DNA of 64,000 nucleotides from a virus. Of this stretch, positions 20,758-31,053 are shown in pieces; the stretch's first letter is position 1; each line of letters starts with the position of its first letter. The notes beneath the pieces are model-generated. The model was not told the DNA's origin and searched no databases. It worked only from the letters and a program-made list of their open reading frames with translations. The stretch spans positions 62,001 to 126,000 of the IMG/VR virus record IMGVR_UViG_3300030329_006583. One strand, 5' to 3'. The position numbers and the translations under genes are program-made.

Positions 20758-23700
20758 CTATGAACTATTGGGAACAATTGTTATAACCCATGTATTTTCT
20801 GTGTCAGATATTTCCACAAAATTTTCATACACCTTTTGAGGTGCAGCACCGGGACCAACATCCTCATAACCTACAACTTTATCTTTCACGCGTAACCTAG
20901 GTGGCACAAATATATCTGCCCAATCATATCTAAATTTTGCCCTCTCCAACATGTGTGATTCAATAGTAAATTGCACACCTAAAAAGTCTGTCTTTCGCGG
21001 TAGTAATCTTTCAATGATTATACCAATGGAATCATCAAACCACCGATAAAATTCAAAAAACTCTTTAATTTTAATTCGAGACGTCAATCTATTAAAATAA
21101 ATGTCTCTTAAATTCTCTAATGTAGGATATTCATCTGCAAACAAGTATTCCGTATTGCCTATAATGTTGTTCCATTCATCAAGAGTTGAAAACATGTTTA
21201 TTATATCTTCATTTAAAGCCTGAACAAATGAATTTTCTACAATAAAACGCGTGTCATCCTGTGGTTCTTCGCTTCTTAAGACATTGTATGTCGGTGTTGC
21301 AGAGGCATTATTCTCTATTTCATCTGCCCGATTAGAAAAACTTCTTATCCTCACTTTGTTTTCAGCGCTTCTTTCATCAAATTTTGGATCAATATATGAA
21401 TAATCAAACCTCTGTGAACGAAACGCCAACCTGTTGGGTTCAAAGCCGGTACCCGACATTGCGTACATTACTTTGGTACCATGGCCGTCCTCTGTAGAAG
21501 GACGCCAAGGAACGCCGCGGCACCCGCTAGCAAAATTCTGGCTATAATCAAATAAAACCACGTTGCCGCCGGCGGAGGCAGACTTTATTAATTGATCACC
21601 GCTAACATCCAATCTTAACCTTTCAAATGATCCGGTGGGAGTGGTGGTAAAGTTAAAGTTGACAAAAGGATTATTAACCCCTAGTGATTTAGGATTCCTG
21701 GTGCGCTCCTTAAATTCTGCATCTGTTAAAGCCTTGCTCCAGAATCGGATTTGAGAAACTTCACCGCTAAACCTAGTTTGGCGTGAAAGAGAGGGCACCA
21801 CGGGATCGTCTTGATTTAAATACAATCCCCTAGCATCTACATATAGGCTTTGGCTTCCGATGGTAATAAACGATCCCGAAGTATTACTATCATATTTTTT
21901 ACTTAATGCATCTCTTTCAGGATTTAATGATGCATATTTATCTGTCCATGGCAAAAACAATGTTGAGCTCATGTGATATTCGGTAATGCTTCCATAACTT
22001 TGCTTTGCAGCCTTAAGAAAATACGAAGAAGATATTACCGATCCAATTTCTTCACCGCACCTTCTCCCCCAACCGATTTTCCAGGTGTTACCATCAAAAA
22101 TATTTACACCTGTTAACACCATTTCCAGTGTAGGCATTTGTATAGAGCCAGGTGCAGCTGTGTCAATCCTGCCTGGGCGACCAAACAAAAACAAAGATGA
22201 TGTGGTCACATTTCCCACTTGACCCACGGTACCTGAAATTGCTATTAAATTAAACATAACACCGTGTTGACCACTTAAATTACTATTTGTGCCGGTTACA
22301 TTAAGCCTCATTAAACTCTGGGTTGCAAAATGAGTTGAGCTAGTAGGGATACTGGTAACGTCAAACCTATATAATGCTTCATATGTAAAAGAACCAGACG
22401 TAAACAATCCATCGTCAGGATTTCGAGAGATACCGTGTAAAAAAGTATTATGTGAAACATTTGGGCCACCAGATGGTGCATATTCATATGAACGCACCAT
22501 AGGCCCTTGAGGGGAAGGCATACCGACTTCAACCCTGGAAGCTGAAAGAAATGGGGAAATAATGAATGGCACATTAGGATGTACGCCCAGTGTATCTGTC
22601 GTAGCTGCAGTGGGGTTGGGTGCCAACGTTGCAGAATAATTAAGCATTCCTAAATGATCTGTTTTTAAACGCCGACTATCCTGTATTTTTGTTGATTTTG
22701 GACCACCGAATTCTCTAATTCTAAAATTATTATCCGGATTTAAACCAATAGATCTTATTAGCGCCTTGATTGAATGCACTGTGCCTTTACTGGTTATAAT
22801 TTCTTGAATATTGGTTAAAACTCTGCGCCATAATTCATTTTGCACATACCGTAATCCAAATTGACTATATGAAGGATCTGCCAATAAATTTTCACCATCC
22901 AAATATTGCTTCAATCCTGCATTAGAATAAAAACTCGGTAGCTGAAACCCATAATGATTTCCTAAAAATGTCAAAAACTGATCTGCGATTGTATTGTCTT
23001 TATCGTAATCCACACTCAACAAATCTGAAAAGTGATCTGTATACATTTTTAATTCATCAAAATATTTTCCCCACATTAACATCATTAATGACATTAATTG
23101 TGAAGATCCTAATTTTCCGCCCCCTGGAAAACTAATAGAACCTGTAGAATAAGGTTTGTCTAATTCACCCTTTATTGTAGAAAAACCTTCTGTAAATTGA
23201 GATTCCATCAAATAATGCGGTGGTATTAATTTTGTAATGAGGTTTGGATTATTTGCGTCATAAACACTGGCAGAAAGTAATAAATTTTTATTTAAATTCA
23301 TTACATTATCAACATAAGGAAAGAGTATCGGATTTAATTCAGCTCTTTCGTTTTTAATGGGCATTTTACCGGTTAAACCTATAACCTTTTCTACCTCACG
23401 TAAAGAACTAGTAAAATTAGTAATTGTTGAATGTAACGATTTTCCTGAACTATCTAAAACTAAATTATTGTTAGAATATGAACCACTAGGCTCATTAAAC
23501 TTAAAATATAATCTTAAATCTGGTGAAGAATAGACGTTTTTATAAAGAAATTCTTTTTGTTTAGTTTTTTCAATTACTGTATTATAAAGACGAAATTCAT
23601 CAATTGCACCTGACAATGTTTGTTTGGGTATAAAGTATTCTGGTTCCAGTGTAGTTGCATTTGTACCTGATATTACCAAACTTCCCGAACCTATAATAAA

Positions 23701-24600
23701 ATCACTGGCAATGAATTTAAAATCACCAAATGTGCCGGCGCTGCGAGATTTCGAGAACAATGTACCTGTTTTGTACATTTTAATGTCAGCCAATGTAGGC
23801 ATAGAAAAATTATCATAAACAACACTAACATAATTGAATCTACCTTTTTGTATTTGCATACTCGCAGATAAAACACCTGTAGAATCAGCAGAACTTCCGG
23901 AACTTATTACAAAAAATAGATCACATGTCTCAGTTGAACTAGAATCTGCAAGACCCAGCGTCAGGTGATTGCTGGCATCATAATATTTTTGTGCTATTAT
24001 TTGATTATCGTTTACTTGTGGTGGTACAAATACTGTCATTTCAAATGTAAGTGAATCATTTAAATTAGGACCAATAACAACATCACCCGTTTTGTCTTTG
24101 GATAATGCAGGATATAGGTTACCCGCCGAATCTTTAACACTTATATATGTTCCTAAATCTTTAGAAAATCCATTGGCCGGTGTTTCATCCACCATAGTGC
24201 CTGAAAAGTGTAAAAAGCCTCTATATTTTGGGAATCTATCGTAGATGTATTTTTCATAGCCTGTAAGTTCATCAAAAAATGCCTCAAATTCCTTTTTATT
24301 CCCATCAAATGGAAATTCATTAATTATTTTATCAAATGATACATTCACCTTTGATTCAGCTGAATTAAAAAATGTATGATTTTCAAAATTCACCCAATTA
24401 ATCGGAAGTTGTTGAGTTGATTTCATACCTTGTCGCCAGTGTGTAAGATATCTAAACGAACTGGTAGAATCCACATTAGTGTCTATAAAATTTTGCGATG
24501 AATCCAAAGCGGTTGGTGCAGATTCATAAAGTATTTTTTGTAACGTTGTTGGGGAAAATAACGACGTTTTTTTAAATAAGGAATCTTCGTTATTTGCCAT
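20758..24600 (-). CDS. Large baseplate/tail protein with LamG-like domains (1280 aa)
   Basis: Two segments look like LamG/concanavalin-type jelly rolls: about residues 165-360, ending in GAIDEFRLYNTVI, and about 850-985, with FSGEVSQIRFWSKALTDAEF. Both end in the typical I-(D/S)-E/Q-(I/F)-R-W/L pattern. Between them, around residues 590-650, is an LWRR-LTNI-EIITSKGTVHSIKALIRSIGL helix pair resembling the P2 gpI / T4-type wedge tail proteins that join baseplate to fibres. The size is close to that of T4 gp7, and the position two genes after the gp6-like gene agrees. Probable role: a wedge or fibre-attachment protein with carbohydrate-binding-like modules. The gp7 equivalence is inference. Confidence 0.78.
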   Translation of the reverse strand: MANNEDSLFKKTSLFSPTTLQKILYESAPTALDSSQNFIDTNVDSTSSFRYLTHWRQGMKSTQQLPINWVNFENHTFFNSAESKVNVSFDKIINEFPFDGNKKEFEAFFDELTGYEKYIYDRFPKYRGFLHFSGTMVDETPANGFSKDLGTYISVKDSAGNLYPALSKDKTGDVVIGPNLNDSLTFEMTVFVPPQVNDNQIIAQKYYDASNHLTLGLADSSSTETCDLFFVISSGSSADSTGVLSASMQIQKGRFNYVSVVYDNFSMPTLADIKMYKTGTLFSKSRSAGTFGDFKFIASDFIIGSGSLVISGTNATTLEPEYFIPKQTLSGAIDEFRLYNTVIEKTKQKEFLYKNVYSSPDLRLYFKFNEPSGSYSNNNLVLDSSGKSLHSTITNFTSSLREVEKVIGLTGKMPIKNERAELNPILFPYVDNVMNLNKNLLLSASVYDANNPNLITKLIPPHYLMESQFTEGFSTIKGELDKPYSTGSISFPGGGKLGSSQLMSLMMLMWGKYFDELKMYTDHFSDLLSVDYDKDNTIADQFLTFLGNHYGFQLPSFYSNAGLKQYLDGENLLADPSYSQFGLRYVQNELWRRVLTNIQEIITSKGTVHSIKALIRSIGLNPDNNFRIREFGGPKSTKIQDSRRLKTDHLGMLNYSATLAPNPTAATTDTLGVHPNVPFIISPFLSASRVEVGMPSPQGPMVRSYEYAPSGGPNVSHNTFLHGISRNPDDGLFTSGSFTYEALYRFDVTSIPTSSTHFATQSLMRLNVTGTNSNLSGQHGVMFNLIAISGTVGQVGNVTTSSLFLFGRPGRIDTAAPGSIQMPTLEMVLTGVNIFDGNTWKIGWGRRCGEEIGSVISSSYFLKAAKQSYGSITEYHMSSTLFLPWTDKYASLNPERDALSKKYDSNTSGSFITIGSQSLYVDARGLYLNQDDPVVPSLSRQTRFSGEVSQIRFWSKALTDAEFKERTRNPKSLGVNNPFVNFNFTTTPTGSFERLRLDVSGDQLIKSASAGGNVVLFDYSQNFASGCRGVPWRPSTEDGHGTKVMYAMSGTGFEPNRLAFRSQRFDYSYIDPKFDERSAENKVRIRSFSNRADEIENNASATPTYNVLRSEEPQDDTRFIVENSFVQALNEDIINMFSTLDEWNNIIGNTEYLFADEYPTLENLRDIYFNRLTSRIKIKEFFEFYRWFDDSIGIIIERLLPRKTDFLGVQFTIESHMLERAKFRYDWADIFVPPRLRVKDKVVGYEDVGPGAAPQKVYENFVEISDTENTWVITIVPNSS

Positions 24601-24602
24601 AA

Positions 24603-26189
24603 TTAATTAACCTTGAAACTAGTGTTAAGCGCCTGACTTATAACATTTCCCCCGGCTTCTTTATGAAGAAATTCAATTGTATAAATTCCACCTTTAGGTA
24701 AATCCATTGTCATTTCAAAATACATGCCTTCCGAATCAGATGATAATTTAGTCCCATTATTTTCTGTTTCAAATGGGATATATATTTCGCCGCTATTCAT
24801 ATCCTTTACACGATAATAAACATCACTCATAAAAATACTTTCAAGACTATAAGGTAGCCTTTTTGCTTTATAGACTGCATTAAAATCCCTCACAAAGACC
24901 CTGAACAAGGCTTTTTCATGTTGTTTATATTCGTTTTTTGAATTAGTTATAATAAAATTTAAATCCATGGGATTAACATTAAATGCCACCCTGTTAATTC
25001 TATCAATTTTAAGGCTACCGGTATAATAACCAACAGTTCCATCTGCAGAGCTCCAATATTCATCAAATGTAATTGAACCACTACGGGTAATCATTTCTGC
25101 CAGCGTGGTACCCCATGATACAAAATTGGAATCATCAGATGGAATGGCAAATGAAGCAGAATAAACCCCTGTCACATAATTAATAAAATCTGCGCCGCCT
25201 GCATGGGCTACGCGGGTGCCGGCTTGGTGTTGTGAAGCATTTGCGGTAAAACTAAACGATCCGGTTCGTAATGTCAACAACATACAATTAGCACCAGTCA
25301 CCTCAGTAAGGGCTGAACCTGAAACAATATTTGCCGGTAGGCCACGATGGAAATTCTTTAAAAATAAAGAACCACTTAGATCAAAATAAAATGATTTGTG
25401 ATGATCTATGACTGTATCATCCCATATCACATCCAACCTTGGCCTTAATTTTGCATTCCTAACATGGCGTGAGGCAAATCTTTTAACAAAACGTGTTTTG
25501 GTATCTTCTTCTTGGGAACCTGTGAATGAAAGCCGAAATCCGTGATCAGGTAAAATGCCTGCCAATGTTGCTGAGACAATTTTTGTCACGTCCATTGTAA
25601 GATTTTCAGTGCCTAATTCAAAATTCTGCGAAACCCCCAAGGCCTGCATCCCTTGTCCATCATTTAGGTTTCCAGAAATTATTATATCAATATTGGCCGG
25701 ATACCCATCGGCCGCTGTGGAATCAATATTCCCTTGTGCATTAGCCCCTGATAGGTGCCATTTGTTTAACGTACTGCCAATAAAAGAAGAAGTCAAGAAA
25801 TTAGCAGCGCCGAGATCATTATATGATGCCACATTCCTACCAATTCCTTCCTCAAAACTTTGAGAAAGTGGAAATAGCATTACATTAAAATTGGTTGGAG
25901 TAAGTTGTCCACCCATTATATCATATAGGTTTAAATTACATTTAAATTTAGAACTATTGATATTGAGCGTCTGATTCATGTGTTCCCTAATTCTAGAATA
26001 ATCAAACTTAATCAATAATCGGGTTAGCTCATTAGGTTTGTCAGTACCAGTAATCACAGATTCATTATATAAACGATATAAATCAAGTGTTGATGCATAT
26101 CCTACATTGGCATTAGATGCACTAAAATTATTATCAATGATTTTATTGGTTATGTAAGTATCCTTGCTGGCGCTTAATATAAGATACAT
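24603..26189 (-). CDS. Structural protein with DNRLRE-like N-terminal domain (528 aa)
   Basis: The N-terminal ~200 residues follow the pattern of DNRLRE-type domains: ASKDTYITN, then NVGYASTLDLYR, then RLLIKFDYSRI, and later strands with SFEEG and a W. These domains are beta-sandwiches typical of surface or adhesion proteins. The C-terminal half is beta-rich with no catalytic motif. The gene sits between the gp6-like wedge gene (13-bp gap) and the 1280-aa gene (2-bp gap), the place where T4-like phages keep further wedge proteins. Function in the baseplate is inferred from synteny. Confidence 0.7.
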   Translation of the reverse strand: MYLILSASKDTYITNKIIDNNFSASNANVGYASTLDLYRLYNESVITGTDKPNELTRLLIKFDYSRIREHMNQTLNINSSKFKCNLNLYDIMGGQLTPTNFNVMLFPLSQSFEEGIGRNVASYNDLGAANFLTSSFIGSTLNKWHLSGANAQGNIDSTAADGYPANIDIIISGNLNDGQGMQALGVSQNFELGTENLTMDVTKIVSATLAGILPDHGFRLSFTGSQEEDTKTRFVKRFASRHVRNAKLRPRLDVIWDDTVIDHHKSFYFDLSGSLFLKNFHRGLPANIVSGSALTEVTGANCMLLTLRTGSFSFTANASQHQAGTRVAHAGGADFINYVTGVYSASFAIPSDDSNFVSWGTTLAEMITRSGSITFDEYWSSADGTVGYYTGSLKIDRINRVAFNVNPMDLNFIITNSKNEYKQHEKALFRVFVRDFNAVYKAKRLPYSLESIFMSDVYYRVKDMNSGEIYIPFETENNGTKLSSDSEGMYFEMTMDLPKGGIYTIEFLHKEAGGNVISQALNTSFKVN

Positions 26190-26202
26190 TTAAATTTTCC
26201 CC

Positions 26203-28053
26203 TTAAGCCGATGTTCCCAAAATATCAAAATCAGGAAATTTTAATTGAAAAATGCTTCCCGCCGGAGGGACTATCATTCCTCTCACCTCCAAATTTCTGG
26301 GGGTGAATGTCACATTATCATAATTTCGCCCATCTATTATACCATAACGTGCCGTTATGCGTGGTAATTCAACCATTGATATTACACCCTGGGTATTAAC
26401 AATTATATTCACAATATCAGATAAAACTATGGGTTGATTAATTTGAAAATTATCAACTGTAAGAATTCCCTTTAATCTTTTTGCAACTTGTTGGATCACC
26501 AATTGTTTGTTGGCGCTTGGATTTGACACAATTGAAAATGAAACTGCAAAATTTAAAACCCTTGCGTCTAAAATATCCATTGCATCTGACACTAGTCTAA
26601 ATTCATTCAAATACGTACTTAAATTCTTTTTTAAGGCATCTGTAGCCGGTACCAAATGATGTTGTTGGTTTTTACAAATAACATGCAAATTTGCTGCCAA
26701 CATATTATTTGGGTTAGATGAAATTGCCGCACGATAAACCCTGCCAAATGTGGTAGGCAACGTGTAAATCCTGGCCAGCGTATCAGCCTTGCTAACCATA
26801 CGAGATTGCATTTGTCTTGCCTGCGGTATTTGTGCCCTTAGTTCTTCCAACGTGGGGGCGGGTAAACCGCCGACTGCATTTGTTTCATTGTTGGCACTAA
26901 CAGAATTTTTAACTTGCTCACCGATAACGGGATCTACAATATTTTTAAAAGTAAACCCAAGTTGAACAATTGTGTTAATTGCGCCGGGATCTGCATTATG
27001 ACTTAAACCACCACCATGCCGGTACTTGATTCTAAGCGTTGTGTTTTTAGGAGAAAATCCCAATGTTTGGCTCTTAAGTAGCGAATTGGGATCAATAACA
27101 AATCTTGAAAAGGTTTTTTTACCAAATAATGGAAGCGCTAACTCACTGGGATCTGGAATAATATCATCATCCAATGTATCTGCATCTCCTCCCCCAAACA
27201 CCAATTTTGTGGTCCTATCAAGCGGGTCTGTAAGCACCATAAACCTTCTGGGGGCAGGAATTATTTCCATTTGTTGCTTTACAATCTCACCATCTTTACC
27301 AATTGTAGGAGAGCCGCCATACACCACATCCTGACTCAGTGAATTCACCTCATAATACTGGTTTAAATTTGAATCCACAACTGAAATAACTTCTGTAATA
27401 TTAGGGTGAGGTAAAGGTATTCTCCTAAATGGAACATGTGAATTTGGTATATTAATAGTGTAAATAGATTCATTACCAGAAACACATGTTCCAACCAAAC
27501 TCAACGTATATGACATAGGCAATCCATTACTGTCTACTGTCAAAACCTGACTTGTGGCCTTAACATCCCCGAAAGGATCTTTTTTTCGAAAATCCAATTC
27601 ATCCACCAGATTAAAAATAATACCATTATTGGCGCTAATACGTGTACCTATTTCAATAACAGGCAAAGCATCCTCCATGGGACGCTTTTGACCATCCGGA
27701 GCTGTTTCTGCGGGCACAATTATACTAAATGTAACGTCCGCACTTGCGGGTGAGGCACCCGCGATAGGAACCCCGGCTGAACGCAGGTGCCTTACTACAT
27801 TGCTGGGTTCAACGGCCGTTAATGCGTTTAATTCATTGAATTGGTGATCCAAATAGAAAGACAATGAATCACCCACAAAAGCGGCCATATCCAAAAAGAG
27901 CCCGCCTACACTTCCTTCTGAGAAATCCTTGATTTTATCTGGGAAGTATGTTTTTGCATAACTCAATAATTCCGCCCTAAAACCATCGAAGTCCTTTGAG
28001 AGATAATTTCTCTCTTTTTCTTTTTTAACCTTTTTCTGAATATCTTGAGCCAT
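26203..28053 (-). CDS. 6: Baseplate wedge protein, T4 gp6-like (616 aa)
   Basis: The N-terminal ~100 residues carry the characteristic gp6 / baseplate-J pattern: DGFRAELLSYAKTYFPDKI, then FSEGSVGGLFLDMAAFVGDSLSFYLDHQ. The C-terminal part (about 490-610) has the conserved beta-rich segment ending in a VELPRITARYG motif. Length is close to the 660 aa of T4 gp6. It begins 3 bp after the gp25-like gene, the same adjacency as in T4 and cyanophages. In T4, gp6 dimers form the continuous ring joining the six baseplate wedges around the hub. Confidence 0.9.
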   Translation of the reverse strand: MAQDIQKKVKKEKERNYLSKDFDGFRAELLSYAKTYFPDKIKDFSEGSVGGLFLDMAAFVGDSLSFYLDHQFNELNALTAVEPSNVVRHLRSAGVPIAGASPASADVTFSIIVPAETAPDGQKRPMEDALPVIEIGTRISANNGIIFNLVDELDFRKKDPFGDVKATSQVLTVDSNGLPMSYTLSLVGTCVSGNESIYTINIPNSHVPFRRIPLPHPNITEVISVVDSNLNQYYEVNSLSQDVVYGGSPTIGKDGEIVKQQMEIIPAPRRFMVLTDPLDRTTKLVFGGGDADTLDDDIIPDPSELALPLFGKKTFSRFVIDPNSLLKSQTLGFSPKNTTLRIKYRHGGGLSHNADPGAINTIVQLGFTFKNIVDPVIGEQVKNSVSANNETNAVGGLPAPTLEELRAQIPQARQMQSRMVSKADTLARIYTLPTTFGRVYRAAISSNPNNMLAANLHVICKNQQHHLVPATDALKKNLSTYLNEFRLVSDAMDILDARVLNFAVSFSIVSNPSANKQLVIQQVAKRLKGILTVDNFQINQPIVLSDIVNIIVNTQGVISMVELPRITARYGIIDGRNYDNVTFTPRNLEVRGMIVPPAGSIFQLKFPDFDILGTSA

Positions 28054-28056
28054 CTC

Positions 28057-28542
28057 TTATCCCGCAATAAAAAGCACTATTTCAATTGCTCTATTAAATG
28101 AATTCAATAATGGTAAATCATATGTTACCAATATAGAAATTTTTGCAACGTGTTCATTGTCATCGTATAAAGTTTTAGGAACAAAATCTATCAAATTAAC
28201 ATAAGGCATAAAATCACTACATGCCTGTGTGATTCTTGACATTGCCTCAACGTCTGCATTTTCTGTACCTAACTCAAATGTAAGTTCCCTTAAATTTGCA
28301 CCATAATTATACATACATACTCTTTCGCCTTTATTCGTCAGCAAAAGATTCCTAAAATTATCAGCTACTTGATTTGCCAAATCTTTATTCATGGCAAACA
28401 AACCTTCGTAATCATAACCAAATTGCAGAGGTGTTTTTATCCCAACAGGTATCTCAACACCTTGGGTATTCTTAAGTTGTTGTTTTTGCCCTACTGACAA
28501 CCCAACACTTTTAAAATTATATTTTTTAAAGTTCTCTGCCAT
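28057..28542 (-). CDS. 25: Baseplate wedge protein, T4 gp25-like (161 aa)
   Basis: A GPW/gp25 family protein: the central FAMNKDLANQVADNFRNLLLTNKGERVCMYNYGANLRELTFE segment (about residues 50-92) contains the conserved L-T-KGER--YGA-L pattern, followed by acidic positions and the closing I-V-YDLPL strand. Length is usual for the family. An AAAGGA site precedes the ATG. gp25 connects wedge to sheath initiation in contractile tails. Confidence 0.92.
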   Translation of the reverse strand: MAENFKKYNFKSVGLSVGQKQQLKNTQGVEIPVGIKTPLQFGYDYEGLFAMNKDLANQVADNFRNLLLTNKGERVCMYNYGANLRELTFELGTENADVEAMSRITQACSDFMPYVNLIDFVPKTLYDDNEHVAKISILVTYDLPLLNSFNRAIEIVLFIAG

Positions 28543-28651
28543 TATTGTCCTTTAAATAGACTACATTTTAAATATGACGTAAAAAAAAACATCATACATA
28601 ATTAGCCAAAGAAATAATAAACAAAATTATTGTTAAAGGAAAATAAAGGTG

Positions 28652-28939
28652 TTATTCTTTTTTTTGACGAATGGCCTTGGGTATCACATCCCACCTTCCG
28701 TCAGGGCATCGCTTACCATAGGCAAATATCATCGCAGGAAATGCACAACCACATTTACTACAACTGCGCCACTTTCTATTTTTGTTAAAAAAAGTTTTTT
28801 CCTTCATGTATGGACATGTCATACACGCTTGAAAACGCTCATCTAGATAATTTTGTAAGGCAGGGGTAGGTTTCCTTGTTTGAAGCATACCGGACATCAG
28901 GTAATTAAGCCAACCATCTTTAATGTCACCTAAGCTCAT
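28652..28939 (-). CDS. Small Cys-rich, probable zinc-binding phage protein (95 aa)
   Basis: Four Cys pairs or singles lie in the order C-x2-C (residues ~37-40), C-x2-C-x-C (~59-64) and a late C in KRCPDGRWDVIP. The pattern CMTCPYM, SCSKCGCAF, K-CPDG-W is found in many small T4-like phage proteins and predicts a zinc ribbon or knuckle. The stretch SLGDIKDGWLNYLMSG precedes it. The ATG overlaps the stop of the 186-aa gene by one base. Role unknown; its fixed place between gp25- and gp5-like genes hints at baseplate assembly. Confidence 0.8.
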   Translation of the reverse strand: MSLGDIKDGWLNYLMSGMLQTRKPTPALQNYLDERFQACMTCPYMKEKTFFNKNRKWRSCSKCGCAFPAMIFAYGKRCPDGRWDVIPKAIRQKKE

Positions 28940-29499
28940 TACGGTTCCTCTGTCCCCCCTTCTCCCTCTTCTTCCTTCTTTTCGTCTATTTCTTCTTGTG
29001 TAAAAGGTTGTGGGGGTAATACACTGAGGATGAGATCAATTAAACAGGAACTTAAATTAATTGCAGCATCGAATGTAAGTCCCCAACCCACCAATATCTC
29101 CGGTAATGCAATTGTAATATCAAAATCAGGATCCAATGATAATTCCATCAATTCCAAAGGTAAAGTAAATAGCTTCAACACAAAATCTATCCCAAAATCA
29201 AAATTGGGAATGGGCAACCCCGGAAGTTCAACATCAATCCCGGGGGGGAATTCAAAAGCAATGCTGGGTAATTGAAAATCAATGTCAATGAATAAATCAA
29301 GGGGAAAAGCCGGTGGAATCTTAGCCTGAAGCTTAAGAAGAAAATCAAGTTCTAATGCAAATTCCGGGATGGGTATTGATAATCCCGCCCGAAAAGGATC
29401 CAAGTATAGATCAATGCTAGCTGTAAACATATCCAACATTAATTCTAATTGCGGATTGTATTTGCAATCAAAATTTTCTGATGGTGTTACTTCTGCCAT
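28939..29499 (-). CDS. Proline/leucine-rich small structural protein (186 aa)
   Basis: The protein is dominated by repeated P-x-F-x-L-D / F-E-L-D-F-L type strands (residues ~35-125) with an unusually high content of Pro, Leu, Phe and Asp. It ends in a charged tail of Glu and Gly (residues ~168-186). No known domain was recognised. It starts 9 bp after the gp5-like gene and overlaps the Cys-rich gene by one base. Probable baseplate accessory protein, inferred from context. The hydrophobic but helix-breaking pattern argues against a membrane protein. Confidence 0.75.
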   Translation of the reverse strand: MAEVTPSENFDCKYNPQLELMLDMFTASIDLYLDPFRAGLSIPIPEFALELDFLLKLQAKIPPAFPLDLFIDIDFQLPSIAFEFPPGIDVELPGLPIPNFDFGIDFVLKLFTLPLELMELSLDPDFDITIALPEILVGWGLTFDAAINLSSCLIDLILSVLPPQPFTQEEIDEKKEEEGEGGTEEP

Positions 29500-29508
29500 T
29501 TCACAATC

Positions 29509-31047
29509 CTACTTGGTGTATGTGGTGGTGCTCAATGCTGCCTTAAGTGCGTCTACAAGGGTGGTGTTGATGGATTCAATGGTACCAACCACCGGTGCAC
29601 CCAAATTACCGAATGTATTGGTATACAAGGCATTGTGAAGCTCACCAACATATACCTCAAATGCATCAACAACAGCTTGTCCATGGAGCACGGGTTGTGA
29701 CTCAACCCCTGCACTATTCTCGCCTAGATAAATCTTTCCAGCGTCCATTGCTATTTTACCATTGGAAAGCATGTTAATCTCACACTTATTCTCACCTTCT
29801 TTAACCAAACGTATGCTGCCACCTTCCCTTGCGATGATGCGCGCTTCGTCAGATTTTAATATTACATAAGGGGCGTCGTCCACTGTGGTGGCATCTGCGT
29901 TAACGTATGTCAACCCAAAATTAGTATCACCACTAGTTTTCATTGAAACATAGATTCTAGATAAATCTGATGTAAAATCCGGATCTCCTTCAGCTGGGTT
30001 AATCAAACGATTGCTAATTGGATCTTCCTGTGCATTAGGAACATTTCCAAAGTTAACCGGATTTTTGTTAGTTTCCTTAAATTCCCACGCATTATTTGTT
30101 TCAAGTTGTTTTGTGCCGTCGACTTGCCCTCGACCAACGACCAAATCAATGGTACCTCTATTATATGGTTCGCGGGGTTGGAAAGGATTTTCATCCAGGT
30201 TGCGCCCATAACCGGTGTCATCCGGTAAATCTGCCACCGGAGATATATCTTCTACCCAGTTTCCTGCTGGTGTTTCACCCTTTGTATCTTTAAAAGCGTT
30301 GCTAATATTCCCAGTACCTGCATCATTTGCCTTGTCTGTTTTAGGTGAAAAATCCTTTGTATATCCCCTGTCCATTCCCAGGCAAATCATTGCATTATTA
30401 GAACCCTGTAATACCAAATCGCCAGGCCTTTTAGTAAAACGAGGCACAGATTCAAATGCAATTGCCTTGTTACCGAGTGAACCGGTGTAAATTTCTTGAT
30501 ATGCATGCAATGGAGTTAAGGTCCAGTTGCTTTTGGAATCGGCCCCATTAGGAAAGCCGGGAACTGAAGGTGTATCTTCCATTACATCAGAAGAATCAAG
30601 TAGAGCCCGATCAAAATGCGTAAAATTAATGTCATCCACATAATTTGGGCCTGTAATTCTACACATCCAATACATAAGATCGGATTCTTCACCAGGAAAA
30701 GGATCTATTAACCATACCATTTCACCCGGATTTAATGGCATGCATAAATGAGGTGGAAAAAATGGGTAACACAAAAATAACGATGATTCACTAATGCCCT
30801 TGCCTGCAGAAACTAATTGCACAACAATTGAATTTCTGGGGGCTGAATTTATAAATTCCTGATTTTTACATCTATTATGTAAATTTTCAAGATATTCGGC
30901 CGGCAAAGAAGACAAATCATTGAAAACCTCAATAACTACACCGGCCACAAGGGTAGGGTTTATTTTAGCATTGCTACCTAAGTCAAGCAAACCAGGATCT
31001 TGATCATCAGCACTGCCTCCTCGTAACACATAATCAGCAAAATTCAT
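29509..31047 (-). CDS. 5: Baseplate hub / tail spike protein, T4 gp5-like (512 aa)
   Basis: The N-terminal third resembles the OB-fold of gp5/VgrG-type hubs: residues ~60-135 give NSIVVQLV, FFPPHLCMPLNPGEMVWLIDPF and MYWMCRITGP, matching the pattern P-h-P-(V/L)-PGE-VW-(I/V) and YW--RI seen in T4-like phage gp5. Residues ~375-450 are beta-helical (DDAPYVILKSDEARIIAREGGSIRLV, then IAMDAGKIYLGE), consistent with the central spike. No lysozyme domain catalytic pattern was seen, so this is the non-lysozyme form common in marine relatives. It would puncture the outer membrane. Confidence 0.82.
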   Translation of the reverse strand: MNFADYVLRGGSADDQDPGLLDLGSNAKINPTLVAGVVIEVFNDLSSLPAEYLENLHNRCKNQEFINSAPRNSIVVQLVSAGKGISESSLFLCYPFFPPHLCMPLNPGEMVWLIDPFPGEESDLMYWMCRITGPNYVDDINFTHFDRALLDSSDVMEDTPSVPGFPNGADSKSNWTLTPLHAYQEIYTGSLGNKAIAFESVPRFTKRPGDLVLQGSNNAMICLGMDRGYTKDFSPKTDKANDAGTGNISNAFKDTKGETPAGNWVEDISPVADLPDDTGYGRNLDENPFQPREPYNRGTIDLVVGRGQVDGTKQLETNNAWEFKETNKNPVNFGNVPNAQEDPISNRLINPAEGDPDFTSDLSRIYVSMKTSGDTNFGLTYVNADATTVDDAPYVILKSDEARIIAREGGSIRLVKEGENKCEINMLSNGKIAMDAGKIYLGENSAGVESQPVLHGQAVVDAFEVYVGELHNALYTNTFGNLGAPVVGTIESINTTLVDALKAALSTTTYTK

Positions 31048-31053
31048 AACAAA

